Shown here: in pieces, positions 1-8,533 of the stretch | Layout of the letters: the number at the start of each line of letters is the position of its first letter | Position numbering within the stretch: the stretch's first letter is position 1 | Source: an uncultured Rhodospirillaceae bacterium | GTDB lineage: Bacteria > Pseudomonadota > Alphaproteobacteria > Rhodospirillales > Magnetospirillaceae | NCBI GenBank assembly: GCA_937887565.1 | Contig: CALABS010000053.1 | Span: forward strand, 1 to 64,000 | Reading direction: 5' to 3' | DNA length: 64,000 bases | Notes under the pieces: generated by a model | What the model was told of the DNA's origin: nothing | The model's database searches: none | Seen by the model: the letters and a program-made list of their open reading frames with translations, nothing else | Position numbers and translations under genes: made by a program

Positions 1-2078
1 TCGATGCCGGCGGCCTGCTCGGAGGAGGCGGCGGCGATCTCGGCGACGATGTCGGCCACCCGCTTCACCCCGCCCAGGATCTCGTCGAGCGTGGTGCCGG
101 CGCCTGTAACCAGGTCGGCGCCCTGCTTGACCTCGGCCGTCGACTGGGTGATCAGGGTCTTGATCTCCTTGGACGCCTGCGCCGAGCGCTGGGCCAGGTT
201 GCGGACCTCCTGGGCCACCACCGCGAAGCCCTTGCCGGCGTCGCCGGCCCGCGCCGCCTCGACGGCGGCGTTCAAGGCCAGCAGATTGGTCTGGAAGGCG
301 ATCTCGTCGATCATGCCGACGATGTCGCCGATCTTCTGGCTGGAGGCCTCGATGCGGCCCATGGCGGCCACCGCGTCGGCCACTACCCGCCCGCCCGAGG
401 CGGCCACCTCGCGGGCGCCGGCCGCCAGCTGGTTGGCCTGCTGGGCGTTGGCGGCGTTCTGGCGCACCGTCGCCGCCAGTTCCTCCATGGAAGCCGCCGT
501 CTCCTCCAGGCTGGCCGCCTGCTGCTCCGAGCGCGCCGACAGATCCGCCGAGCCGGCGGCGACCTCCGAGGCGGCCGAGCCAATCTGTTCCGCCGCCGAA
601 TTGATGTTGGTGACGATCTCGAACAGCTTGTCGGCGGTCAGGTTGACGTCGCCTTTCAACTGCCCGAACAGGCCGCCGTAGTCGTTGGTGATGCGCCGGG
701 TCAGGTCGCCCCGGGCGACGGCGGCCAGTACCTGGGCGACGTCCTTGAGGGCGACACCGGTCTGGGCCACCAGATCGTTGACCCCCCGGCACAGATCGAG
801 CAGGAAGCCGTCCTTGCCGATCAGGTCGATGCGGCGTTCCAGGTCGCCCAGCGAAGCGGCCTTGGCGACCTCGGCGACCTCGGCGACGATGGCGGCCTCG
901 CGCGCCTTTTGCTCTTCCTCGGCCTTGCGGGCAGCTTCCAGGCGGGCCTTCTCCTCGTCCTCCATGCGCACCTTGTCGATGGCGTTCTGCTTGAACACCT
1001 GCACCGCCTTGGCCATCTCGCCGATTTCGTCGTGGCGATCCAGGGCGGGAATGGCGACGTCGAGGCGGCCGCCGGCGAGGTCGCCCATGGCGTGGGTCAT
1101 GCGCCCGACCGGCACCAGGATCGAGCGGGCGATGAGGACCGCCATAACCACGCCGATGACCAGGGCGGCGGCGGCGATCGCCTGCGAGGCCACGGTGGTG
1201 GCCGAGATCGAGGTGGTCATGCCGTCGCGCATGCCGGCCAGATCGGCCAGTTGGATGTCGCGGACCTTGGCGGTGTTGTCGGCGAAGCGGAGTCCGAGGG
1301 CGGGAAGCTCCTTGCCGATGATGGTGTCTTCCTCGGTCAGGTTGGCGAGGAGTTCGTCGATGCCCTTTACATAGGGAGGGATGACCTCCAATGCCGCCAG
1401 CATGGGCTTGCGGTGGGCCGGGTCCGCCTCCTGCGCCGCCATGCGGCGCAACAGGGTGTCCAGCGCCGTGAAGCCACGCCGGGCGCTTTCGGCCAGCTTG
1501 GCATCGGGGAAGGTCAGGTAGCGCAGGATCGCCATGCGCGCCGTCAGCAATTCCCGCAAGCCGTCACCGACCTGGGCGGCGGTCTGGTGGTCGCCCGAGG
1601 CCAGGGTGGCCGCCTGAAGCTCCGTCAGCGCCGACAGGGCGGTGTTGCCCAAGGGCGTCATTTCATTCACCACCAGCACGTCGCGCCGGCTTCGGATGGT
1701 GACGGCGCGATCGAAGCGCTCCCGATATTGTGACAATATCTGGTCGTTCTGGTCGAGCAGGCCGCGCCGTTCGCCGTCATTGGCCTGCGCCGCCGTGCGG
1801 ACCTCGTCGCGCATGGATGCGATCAGCGACCGGACTGCGTCGGCGGTCTTGGGATCGCCCTTGTCGGCATAGGCCAGGACCATCCGCCGCATGTCGGCCA
1901 CCGACCGGTCGATCTTCAGGACCTCGACGGTGTGGTCGGTGGTGACGCCGAAGGTGCGGACGTCGCGCCCGAGCCCCATCAGTTGGACGACGGCGACGCC
2001 GGCCACGATGGCGAGAAAGGCGAGCAGCAAGGTGAAGCCGCCATAGATGCGGCGTTTGACTGTCAGACCCGAGGCCAT
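1..2078 (-). CDS. Methyl-accepting chemotaxis protein (3' end outside window)
   Basis: Transmembrane chemoreceptor that would pass a signal through CheW to CheA. It is read on the minus strand from ATG 2078 and stays open to the window edge, so about 692 residues are present and the C-terminus is missing. A first membrane helix lies near residues 12-34, a helical sensor region follows, and a second helix lies near 303-323. HAMP comes next, then a long second linker and the methyl-accepting signalling domain. The hairpin-tip signature (QTNLLALNAAVEAARAG) sits near residue 597. A cheW gene lies about 100 bp upstream in the same direction. The ligand cannot be told from sequence. Confidence 0.93.
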   Translation of the reverse strand, partial: MASGLTVKRRIYGGFTLLLAFLAIVAGVAVVQLMGLGRDVRTFGVTTDHTVEVLKIDRSVADMRRMVLAYADKGDPKTADAVRSLIASMRDEVRTAAQANDGERRGLLDQNDQILSQYRERFDRAVTIRSRRDVLVVNEMTPLGNTALSALTELQAATLASGDHQTAAQVGDGLRELLTARMAILRYLTFPDAKLAESARRGFTALDTLLRRMAAQEADPAHRKPMLAALEVIPPYVKGIDELLANLTEEDTIIGKELPALGLRFADNTAKVRDIQLADLAGMRDGMTTSISATTVASQAIAAAALVIGVVMAVLIARSILVPVGRMTHAMGDLAGGRLDVAIPALDRHDEIGEMAKAVQVFKQNAIDKVRMEDEEKARLEAARKAEEEQKAREAAIVAEVAEVAKAASLGDLERRIDLIGKDGFLLDLCRGVNDLVAQTGVALKDVAQVLAAVARGDLTRRITNDYGGLFGQLKGDVNLTADKLFEIVTNINSAAEQIGSAASEVAAGSADLSARSEQQAASLEETAASMEELAATVRQNAANAQQANQLAAGAREVAASGGRVVADAVAAMGRIEASSQKIGDIVGMIDEIAFQTNLLALNAAVEAARAGDAGKGFAVVAQEVRNLAQRSAQASKEIKTLITQSTAEVKQGADLVTGAGTTLDEILGGVKRVADIVAEIAAASSEQAAGI

Positions 2079-2176
2079 TGGCGAATTCCTGTTCCCTGTC
2101 CCGACGGAAGACTACCCGAAAGGGGGGTTGGAGGGGAAGCTCTTAGCATGGCGGCCCGCAAGACAATGCTGGCGGA

Positions 2177-2623
2177 TCAGGCGGCGGCGTCTTCGAGGTC
2201 AAGGACGCGGTCGAGATCGAGCAGCGCCACCATGCGGCCCTCGACGGTCACCAGGCCGGTCAGGAAGCCTGACCGGTCGTCAGCCTGCAACTGCGGGATC
2301 GGCTGGATGTCATCGGCGGTGGCGGTGATGATGTCGGCCACGGCATCCACCAGGATGCCGACGACGCGGGTATCCACCGCCATCACGATGACGACGTGGC
2401 GATCCGATGGATCGGTCCGCCTGCCCCCGAACCGCGCCCGCAGGTCGATGATGGGGACAATGGAACCGCGCAGATTCATGACGCCGCGAATGTATTGTGG
2501 CGTGTTGGGAAGTTCGGTCGTCGTCGACCAGCCCTTGATCTCACGTATCGCGATGATATCGGCGCAGTATTCTTCGCCACCGACTGTGAACGAGATGAAC
2601 TGCAGGTTAAGATTGCCAGGCAT
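2177..2623 (-). CDS. cheW: CheW chemotaxis coupling protein
   Basis: A 148-residue single-domain CheW that links chemoreceptors to the CheA kinase in the cytoplasm. The typical opening of the fold is visible (QFISFTVGGEEYCADI) followed by the conserved IRGVMNLRGSIVPIIDLR strand-turn region. No CheA or CheY lies in the window, so this is an accessory coupling protein placed with its receptor. It is upstream of the MCP on the same strand, with a 98-bp gap, and the two probably form a transcription unit. The start is ATG 2623; the ribosome-binding site in front of it is weak. Confidence 0.95.
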   Translation of the reverse strand: MPGNLNLQFISFTVGGEEYCADIIAIREIKGWSTTTELPNTPQYIRGVMNLRGSIVPIIDLRARFGGRRTDPSDRHVVIVMAVDTRVVGILVDAVADIITATADDIQPIPQLQADDRSGFLTGLVTVEGRMVALLDLDRVLDLEDAAA

Positions 2624-2700
2624 GTTGTGTATCCCAATCGGGCGGGAGCGCCGAAAGATGTCCTGGACAGATTGCTTTGGGGCGGCAATTGCGTCAAGCG

Positions 2701-4824
2701 TTACTGGATACGGCCGGACTCGAGCGGGAACGTCTGGGTGAGAATCTGCTTGAGGGCCGGGGGCTGGATGGGCTTGTGGAGGATGGACAGGCCGCTGGCC
2801 TCGGCTTCGCGCAGGCGCTCCGGCGCGGTGTCGCCCGTGATGATGATGCTGGGAATAGCCTCCTGGAACAGGCTTCGGATATGGGCGACGGCCTGGGTCC
2901 CCGTGTGGCCTTCGCGCAGCCGGTAGTCGGCCAGGATCAGCCCCGGCCGTTCCGTCACTTGGCCCAGCATGTCCATCGCCTCGGCCTCCGAGGTCGCCGC
3001 CACCACCTTGTAGCCCCAGCTTTCCAGGACCATGGACAGACCCCTGAGGACGATCCTTTCGTCGTCGATCAGGACCACGAGGCGGTCATGGCGCCGCTTC
3101 TCGGCCGCGGCGGGCTTGGCCGGGATCCTTCGGTGGCGCTGGACCGCGGCCAACGGAACCTCGACGGAGAACACCGATCCGACGCCGGGGCGCGAGCGCA
3201 GGGCGACCCGATGCCCGAGAAGGCGGGCAAGGCGGTCCACGATCGCAAGACCCAGTCCGAGGCCCTGGCTGCGGTCGCGCTCGGGATTGCCCAACTGGGT
3301 GAACTCCTCGAAGATTTCGCGGCTGCGCTCGGGCGGAATGCCAGGGCCGGTATCCCACACCTCGATCCGCAAGGCGTTGGCGGCGCGACGGCAGCCCACC
3401 AGGATGCGCCCCCGCGCGGTATAGCGGACGGCGTTGGACATCAGGTTCTGGACGATGCGCGACAGCAGCGCCGGATCGCTGCGGACGGCGGCCGAGGACG
3501 GCACCATCGTCAGGTCGAGACCCTTGGCGGCGGCGGTCTGCTGGAACTCGACCGCGATGCGGTCGAGGATGGCGCCCACGCTGAATGCCGTCGTCTTGGG
3601 CACGACCAGGCCGGCGTCCAGCTTGCTGACGTCGAGAAGCGAATCCAGCAGGATGTTGAGGCCTTCGACCGATGCCTGCAGGTCCTCGATGACCGGCGCC
3701 GCCGGATGCTTGGCACCGATCTTGTGGCTGAGGACGGAGGCGAAGAAGACGATGGCCTGGACCGGCTGCCGGAGATCGTGACTGGCGGCGGCGAGGAACT
3801 TGGTCTTGGCGGCGTTGGCGCGTTCGGCGGCCTCGCGGGCGGTCACCGCCTCGTCGCGCGCCTGCCTCAGGGCGTCCTCGTTGAGCTTGGTGGCGGTCAT
3901 GTCGCGGGAGATGCGCGCGAAACCCCGAAGCTCTCCGTTGGAACCCGTCAGGGCGGTGGTGACGACGTGGGCCCAGAACTGGCTGCCGTCCTTGCGGACC
4001 CGCCAGCCCTCGTCCTCGGAGCGGCCCTCGCGGGCGGCCTGGTCCAGAGTCCGCTCGGGGGCCATGCCCGCCACTTCGTCGGACGGATAGAACCGCGATA
4101 TCGGCGTTCCCAGCACCTCGGCGGCGGTGAACCCATACAGTCGCTCGCCGCCGGGATTCCAACTGACGATTCGCCCCTCGGGGTCGAGCAGGGCGATCGC
4201 GTAGTCGCGGACGCCCTCGACCAGTGCCTTGAACCGCTCCTCGCTGGCGCGCAGGCGCTCCTCGACGGCCCGCCGCTCGCTGATGTCGCGAACCGTTCCG
4301 GCGAAGATGCGCCGCCCGCCAAGGCGGCTTTCGCCGACGGCCAGATCCATGGGAAAGGTGGTTCCGTCCCTGCGCAGCCCCTCGACCTGCCGGCCGATGC
4401 CGATGATCTTGGCGTCGCCCGTGGCGAGGTAATTGCGAAGGTAGCCGTCATGCTGGCCGCGATAGGGTTCGGGCATCAGGATGCTGACGTTCCTCCCCGT
4501 CACGTCCGCCGCCGCGTAACCGAAAATTCGTTCGGCCGCGCGGTTGAAACCCAGGATGCGGCCGGATTCGTCGATGGTGACGATGCCATCCACCGCCGCG
4601 TCGAGGATCGCCGTCGTCCGTGCCCGGGATTCGGCCAAGGCGGTCTCGACCCGGGCGGTCCGCCGCCGTCCGATGGCAAGCCCGATGGTGGCGCCGCCAA
4701 GAACCCAGGCTACGGATGCAATAAGAAGGATGAAGTCGGGAATCGTCGTTCTCCCGGATGGGGCATGGCCGGAGGGCGATCGCGATGCAAGATGGGAACC
4801 GGCGCCGGCGCCGGCGGGCGTCAT
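2701..4824 (-). CDS. FixL-like PAS-PAS hybrid histidine kinase
   Basis: A 707-residue hybrid sensor kinase. One membrane helix lies near residues 30-52. PAS1 is near 64-185, PAS2 near 190-310. The HisKA site is H349 in SHDLRQPVQAI, then comes HATPase_c with the GLGLGLAIV motif, and a C-terminal receiver has phospho-acceptor D633 in ADYRL. PAS1 closely follows the FixL heme-PAS pattern (MPEPYRGQHDGYLRNY, then IIGIGR), with a histidine at 125 and an arginine at 145 where FixL has its proximal heme ligand and key arginine. Heme and O2 sensing are inferred, because many PAS domains share this signature without heme. No separate response regulator is adjacent. It lies upstream of cheW on the same strand. 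Confidence 0.9.
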   Translation of the reverse strand: MTPAGAGAGSHLASRSPSGHAPSGRTTIPDFILLIASVAWVLGGATIGLAIGRRRTARVETALAESRARTTAILDAAVDGIVTIDESGRILGFNRAAERIFGYAAADVTGRNVSILMPEPYRGQHDGYLRNYLATGDAKIIGIGRQVEGLRRDGTTFPMDLAVGESRLGGRRIFAGTVRDISERRAVEERLRASEERFKALVEGVRDYAIALLDPEGRIVSWNPGGERLYGFTAAEVLGTPISRFYPSDEVAGMAPERTLDQAAREGRSEDEGWRVRKDGSQFWAHVVTTALTGSNGELRGFARISRDMTATKLNEDALRQARDEAVTAREAAERANAAKTKFLAAASHDLRQPVQAIVFFASVLSHKIGAKHPAAPVIEDLQASVEGLNILLDSLLDVSKLDAGLVVPKTTAFSVGAILDRIAVEFQQTAAAKGLDLTMVPSSAAVRSDPALLSRIVQNLMSNAVRYTARGRILVGCRRAANALRIEVWDTGPGIPPERSREIFEEFTQLGNPERDRSQGLGLGLAIVDRLARLLGHRVALRSRPGVGSVFSVEVPLAAVQRHRRIPAKPAAAEKRRHDRLVVLIDDERIVLRGLSMVLESWGYKVVAATSEAEAMDMLGQVTERPGLILADYRLREGHTGTQAVAHIRSLFQEAIPSIIITGDTAPERLREAEASGLSILHKPIQPPALKQILTQTFPLESGRIQ

Positions 4825-4890
4825 CCCTCGTCAGTTCCGGGGTCTATGGCGGAATGGGGAGGCGGCCGTTCGGCCGCCGCGAACGGAAAG

Positions 4891-4914
4891 GGCCGGATCC
4901 CGAAGGACCCGGCC
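4891..4914 (-). terminator. Terminator after the tRNA pair
   Basis: On the minus strand GGCCGGGTCC and GGATCCGGCC form a 10-bp stem with one G-T wobble, closed by a TTCG tetraloop and followed by CTTTCC. It lies 7 bp beyond the 3' end of tRNA-Asn. The stem and loop are strong; the T-tract is short. Confidence 0.65.
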
Positions 4915-4920
4915 CCTTAT

Positions 4921-4995
4921 TGGCTCCGGAGGAGGGATTCGAACCCCCGACCAGCCGGTTAACAGCCGGCTGCTCTACCGCTGAGCTACTCCGGA
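4921..4995 (-). tRNA. tRNA-Asn (GTT)
   Basis: Read on the minus strand the 75 bases fold as a cloverleaf. The TCCGGAG/CTCCGGA acceptor stem is perfect, the D arm starts GCTCAGC, the anticodon stem GCCGG/CCGGC carries GTT, and the T arm contains GGTTCGAATCC. The 3' CCA is encoded. It is downstream of tRNA-Cys on the same strand, with a 65-bp spacer, and probably shares its promoter. Confidence 0.97.
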
Positions 4996-5060
4996 TCAGC
5001 GCCCCGCCGCGGTCGCGGGGCCCTGGAAACTCGTTGCGCGCCATCCGAACCGGGAAGGCT

Positions 5061-5134
5061 TGGAGGCCGGGGCCGGAATTGAACCGACGTACGCGGATTT
5101 GCAGTCCGCTGCATCACCACTCTGCCACCCGGCC
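5061..5134 (-). tRNA. tRNA-Cys (GCA)
   Basis: A 74-base cloverleaf on the minus strand with a GGCCGGG acceptor 5' strand, a GCGGA/TCCGC anticodon stem carrying GCA, T-loop GGTTCAATTCC and an encoded CCA. A well-spaced sigma70-type promoter lies about 45 bp upstream. It is first of a two-tRNA unit with tRNA-Asn. Confidence 0.97.
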
Positions 5135-5179
5135 CACTGAAGCCTAGGCTCTCGGCCGCCGGCCGACGTGAGGACCGTG

Positions 5180-5208
5180 CTTATACGCGCGTCGGCCGTT
5201 GTGGTCAA
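5180..5208 (-). promoter_or_regulatory. Promoter of the tRNA-Cys/tRNA-Asn unit
   Basis: Minus strand TTGACC, a 17-bp spacer and TATAAG, a close match to the sigma70 consensus. The expected start would be near 5173, about 40 bp before the tRNA-Cys 5' end. Confidence 0.65.
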
Positions 5209-5247
5209 GCCGATGTTTGACCAATTTTCGTGCGCCCCGGCATGCCA

Positions 5248-5276
5248 TTGAGTTCGGGCTTCCACACCAGTATAAC
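5248..5276 (+). promoter_or_regulatory. Promoter of the PIMT-like gene
   Basis: TTGAGT, a 17-bp spacer and TATAAC on the plus strand, ending 39 bp before the start codon at 5316. It is divergent from the tRNA promoter at 5180-5208. Confidence 0.5.
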
Positions 5277-5315
5277 GCCTGTGCATCCCAGGCCTTTCGC
5301 ATCGGAGTTTCCGGC

Positions 5316-5969
5316 ATGGATTTCACAGCCGCCCGGCTCAACATGGTGGAGAACCAGATCCGCACCAACCGCATCGCCGACGAGGCCGTGATCGCGGCGT
5401 TGGCCGACGTGCCGCGCGAAGTCTTCGTTCCCAAGCCCATGCGCGGCTTCGCCTATGTGGACGACGATCTGGACGTCGGCGGCGGCCGTTATCTGGTCGA
5501 GCCGCTGGTGCTGGCAAGACTCCTTCAAGGGGCGGCGATCAAGGCGGGGGACCTGGTGCTCAACATCGGCGACGCCACTGGCTACGTCACCGCGGTGATC
5601 TCACGGCTGGCCCAGACCGTCGTGACGATCGAGAGCGATGGCGATTGGTGTACGCGGGCGACGGCCGGTCTCGGCGAGTTGGGCATCGACAACGCCGCTG
5701 TCGTGCAGGGGCCGCCGGACCAGGGCTACGCCGCCCAGGCCCCCTACGACGTGATCGTCTTCGCCGGCGCGGTCGCCGACATCCCTCAGGCCATCTGCCG
5801 CCAACTGGCCGACGGCGGGCGGCTGGTGGCCGTGGTCGATGCCGGGAGCGGCCTGGGGAAGGGGACGCTGGTGGTCCGGGTGGGTGACACCTTCGGCCGC
5901 CGTGTCTTATTCGATGCCAGCACGCCGGTGCTGCCGGGATTTCGGAGTGGAGCGGGGTTCGTGTTCTGA
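5316..5969 (+). CDS. Protein-L-isoaspartate O-methyltransferase-like protein
   Basis: 217 residues with the overall PIMT (Pcm) layout: an N-terminal helix pair (MVENQIRTNRI), then VPREVFVP, then a Rossmann SAM-binding core. True PIMTs repair isoaspartate in damaged proteins. Here two family signatures are altered. The SAM motif usually reading EIGTGSGY is NIGDATGY, and the active-site GQTISQP is GRYLVEP, so the catalytic Thr/Ser is absent. Activity is therefore doubtful. ATG 5316 is chosen because GGAG lies 8 bp upstream and the family starts here. It is followed by a terminator and then the TolC gene. Confidence 0.8.
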   Translation: MDFTAARLNMVENQIRTNRIADEAVIAALADVPREVFVPKPMRGFAYVDDDLDVGGGRYLVEPLVLARLLQGAAIKAGDLVLNIGDATGYVTAVISRLAQTVVTIESDGDWCTRATAGLGELGIDNAAVVQGPPDQGYAAQAPYDVIVFAGAVADIPQAICRQLADGGRLVAVVDAGSGLGKGTLVVRVGDTFGRRVLFDASTPVLPGFRSGAGFVF

Positions 5970-6035
5970 CGCCGCGATCCCTTCGGACATAGTCGAACTC
6001 AGCCGAGAGTTAAGAGATCGTAAATACATCGTCAT

Positions 6036-6075
6036 GGGGACTGGACCGTAACTGTCCGGTCCCCATTCCATTTTT
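6036..6075 (+). terminator. Terminator after the PIMT-like gene
   Basis: GGGGACTGGAC and GTCCGGTCCCC pair over 11 bp (one G-U) around a 7-base loop, followed by ATTCCATTTTT. It lies in the gap before the TolC gene. Confidence 0.6.
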
Positions 6076-6148
6076 GCGTGGCGGCTTCGCCTGGGCGCCC
6101 CTCGTCCGGGGTAACCGGTGCGGGCAAGCAACGATCCAGCAATATTTC

Positions 6149-6176
6149 TTGATCTTTCGTTGAAGGAAGTTATTGT
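6149..6176 (+). promoter_or_regulatory. Putative promoter of the TolC gene
   Basis: TTGATC, a 16-bp spacer and TATTGT inside an AT-richer patch, 60 bp upstream of ATG 6237. It is a moderate match only. Confidence 0.4.
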
Positions 6177-6236
6177 TCGGGGGGAATCTTTTCGCCGCGT
6201 GGATTGGGGGCGGACAACATTGCTGGAAGGTGGGGC

Positions 6237-7640
6237 ATGAGAAAAACGTGCTTGTTGGCGGGTGTGGCGGTCGTCGGCCTGGCCATGGGTTGGGCGCCGG
6301 CCGAGGGCCGGGCCGAGACCCTGGAGCAGGTCCTTTCGACCACCTATGAAAGCAATCCGACGCTGCAGGCCCGGCGCGCCCGTGTCCGCGCCACCGACGA
6401 GGGCGTGCCGCAGGCGCTGTCCAACTGGCGTCCGACGGTAAGTTTCAGCGGCGAGGCCGGCCGCGGCCGCTATGAGTCGAACGTCTCCGCCAATCGCGAG
6501 ACGAACCGCACCCCCAAGAGCGGCACGCTTTCCATCAGCCAGCCGCTTTATCGCGGCGGCCGCACCGTCGCCGAGACCCAGCAGGCCGAGGCCACCGTCC
6601 TGGCCGAGCGGGCGCTGCTGCAGTCCACCGAGCAGACCATCCTGCTCAATGCCGCCACAGCCTTCCTCAACGTCGCCCGCGACGAAGAGGTGCTGAAGCT
6701 CAACGTCAACAACGAGCAGGTCCTGCGTCGGCAGCTCGAGGCGGCCCAGGAACGCTTCCGCGTCGGCGAGATCACCCGTACCGACGTCAGCCAGGCCGAG
6801 GCCCGGCTCGCCCGCGCCATCGCCGACCGGGTCGCCGCCGAGGGCGCGCTCCAGAACAGTCGCGCCAACTTCATCAACATCGTCGGCCGCCCTCCCGAAA
6901 GCCCCCAGGCTCCGGGCGAGGCGGTGGCGGTGCCGGGATCGTTGGACGAGATCAAGTCCGTCACCCTGACCCAGAACCCCACCGTCGTCGCCAGCGAATG
7001 GACGGCGCAGGCCGCCAAGGACGGCATCGACCTCGTGTTCGGCGAGTTGCTGCCGACCCTGAGCCTGAACGGTGAGTACGGCCGCAGCCTCGCCACCACC
7101 CAGGTGGGCAGCGAGAGCGAGACCCTCGAGGCGACGCTCCAGCTTACCGTCCCCCTGTACGAGGCCGGCGACGCCTATTCGCGCGTCCGGGCCCAGAAGC
7201 ACACCTATGGGCAGCGGCGCATCGAGGCCGATCAGGCCCGCCGCGACGCTCTCGAGACCGCCACCCGTGGGTGGGAGGACCTGCAGGCCGCCCGCGCCCG
7301 CATCAAGTCGTTCGACGCCCAGATCAAGGCGTCGGAAATGGCCCTGGCCGGCGTCGAGGAAGAGGCGAAGGTGGGGTCGCGCACCGTTCTCGATGTTCTG
7401 GACGCCGAACAGGAACTGTTCGATGCCCGCGTCAGCCTCGTCCGCGCCCAGCGCGACGAGATGGTGGCGGCCTTCCAGGTCAAGTCGGCCCTGGGTCAGA
7501 TGACCGCCCAGGGGCTGGCGCTGGCCGTGGACGTCTACGATCCGGTCGCCCATTACGAGGACGTCCGTGGCCAATGGATCGGCACCGGCATCGACCCCGC
7601 GCCGGGCTACGAGGAATACGCGCCGGCCAAGCCGGAATAA
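6237..7640 (+). CDS. tolC: TolC-family outer-membrane efflux channel
   Basis: A 467-residue outer-membrane channel subunit for type I secretion and tripartite efflux. A signal peptide covers residues 1-26 or so, ending in GRAETLEQ. The two-fold repeated helical OEP domain follows, with the usual AxANRETNRT, SISQPLYRGG and LDVLDAEQEL landmarks. ATG 6237 is chosen because it opens directly into the signal peptide. No pump or membrane-fusion gene is adjacent. It therefore probably serves several partners, as in other alphaproteobacteria where a PIMT-like gene precedes tolC. Confidence 0.93.
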   Translation: MRKTCLLAGVAVVGLAMGWAPAEGRAETLEQVLSTTYESNPTLQARRARVRATDEGVPQALSNWRPTVSFSGEAGRGRYESNVSANRETNRTPKSGTLSISQPLYRGGRTVAETQQAEATVLAERALLQSTEQTILLNAATAFLNVARDEEVLKLNVNNEQVLRRQLEAAQERFRVGEITRTDVSQAEARLARAIADRVAAEGALQNSRANFINIVGRPPESPQAPGEAVAVPGSLDEIKSVTLTQNPTVVASEWTAQAAKDGIDLVFGELLPTLSLNGEYGRSLATTQVGSESETLEATLQLTVPLYEAGDAYSRVRAQKHTYGQRRIEADQARRDALETATRGWEDLQAARARIKSFDAQIKASEMALAGVEEEAKVGSRTVLDVLDAEQELFDARVSLVRAQRDEMVAAFQVKSALGQMTAQGLALAVDVYDPVAHYEDVRGQWIGTGIDPAPGYEEYAPAKPE

Positions 7641-7743
7641 TGGGGGAGGGGGCCCGGGGTCCCCGCGTGTTAACGAATTGTACGGGGTCGTGCGGCAAGA
7701 TGGCTGCTGATCCGGCACAAGGGGACGATCGGACAGTCGAACG

Positions 7744-8433
7744 ATGAGCGACGACAAGGCCCAACAGGAACCCTCAATGGAGGATATCCTCGCCTCCATC
7801 CGACGCATCCTGTCGGAGGACGAGGCGGAGGAAAAGGCCAAGGCGCCGGAGCCGCCACCCGAGCCCGAGCCCATGCCTGAGCCGGAACCGGCGTCGCAGG
7901 ATGACATCGATGCCCTGTTCGCCGCCCCTGCGCCGGAGCCCGAACCGGAGCCGGCGTCGCAGGACGACATCGACGCCCTGTTCGCCGTCCCCGAGCCGGA
8001 GCCGGAGCCTGAGCCCGAGCCCGAGGAGGACGTCCTCGAACTCACCGACGACATGGTGCTCGATCAGGCCGAGCCCGCGCCCAGTTTCAGCCTGAACGAC
8101 ATTCCGCCCGATTTCGAGGAGGAGGAGGAGGAGGACCTGCCGCCTCCGCCTCCGCCGCCGCGGCGCAGGCCCGCGCCGATGGACGAGGACGACGATCTTC
8201 TGTCGCCGCCGGTCGCCGCCCGCAGCACCTCGCTGCTGTCCGACCTGGCCCGCGAGATCGTCCGTGCCCGCGCCATCGGCATCGGCAACGGCGGCATCAC
8301 CCTCGAGGACATGGTCCGCGAGTTGCTGAAGCCGATCCTCAAGGAGTGGCTGGACGAGAACCTTCCCTACATGATCGAGCGGATCGTGAAGAAGGAAATC
8401 GAGAAGATGGTAAACCGGGCCGAGAACCTTTAG
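7744..8433 (+). CDS. popZ: PopZ-family polar organising protein
   Basis: 229 residues with PopZ architecture (DUF2497). The N-terminal binding helix is at 11-26 (SMEDILASIRRILSED), an acidic proline-rich spacer of EP repeats follows, and a conserved C-terminal helical oligomerisation region covers about 165-226. PopZ forms pole-localised condensates that anchor chromosome and signalling proteins. Unusually, the spacer holds two copies of SQDDIDALF (residues 51-59 and 72-80), a motif like the CheY-binding N-terminus of FliM. It lies between tolC and valS, and a hairpin terminator follows. Confidence 0.88.
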   Translation: MSDDKAQQEPSMEDILASIRRILSEDEAEEKAKAPEPPPEPEPMPEPEPASQDDIDALFAAPAPEPEPEPASQDDIDALFAVPEPEPEPEPEPEEDVLELTDDMVLDQAEPAPSFSLNDIPPDFEEEEEEDLPPPPPPPRRRPAPMDEDDDLLSPPVAARSTSLLSDLAREIVRARAIGIGNGGITLEDMVRELLKPILKEWLDENLPYMIERIVKKEIEKMVNRAENL

Positions 8434-8455
8434 TCTCAGGCGCCCGAGGTTCAGG

Positions 8456-8486
8456 CGGCCCGGGCCTTCCCGGGCCGTCTTCGTTT
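8456..8486 (+). terminator. Terminator after popZ
   Basis: CGGCCCGG and CCGGGCCG pair over 8 bp around a 6-base loop, followed by TCTTCGTTT. It lies between popZ and valS. Confidence 0.55.
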
Positions 8487-8533
8487 CCCCCCCGAGATCA
8501 TCGCCGACCAAAAGCAACAGGAACAGCCTGGCC

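Noticed and set aside
2701..4962. Large plus-strand frames opposite the kinase gene, one of 761 codons
   Set aside because: The minus strand holds a full set of PAS, kinase and receiver motifs; the plus-strand frames are products of high GC and biased third positions.
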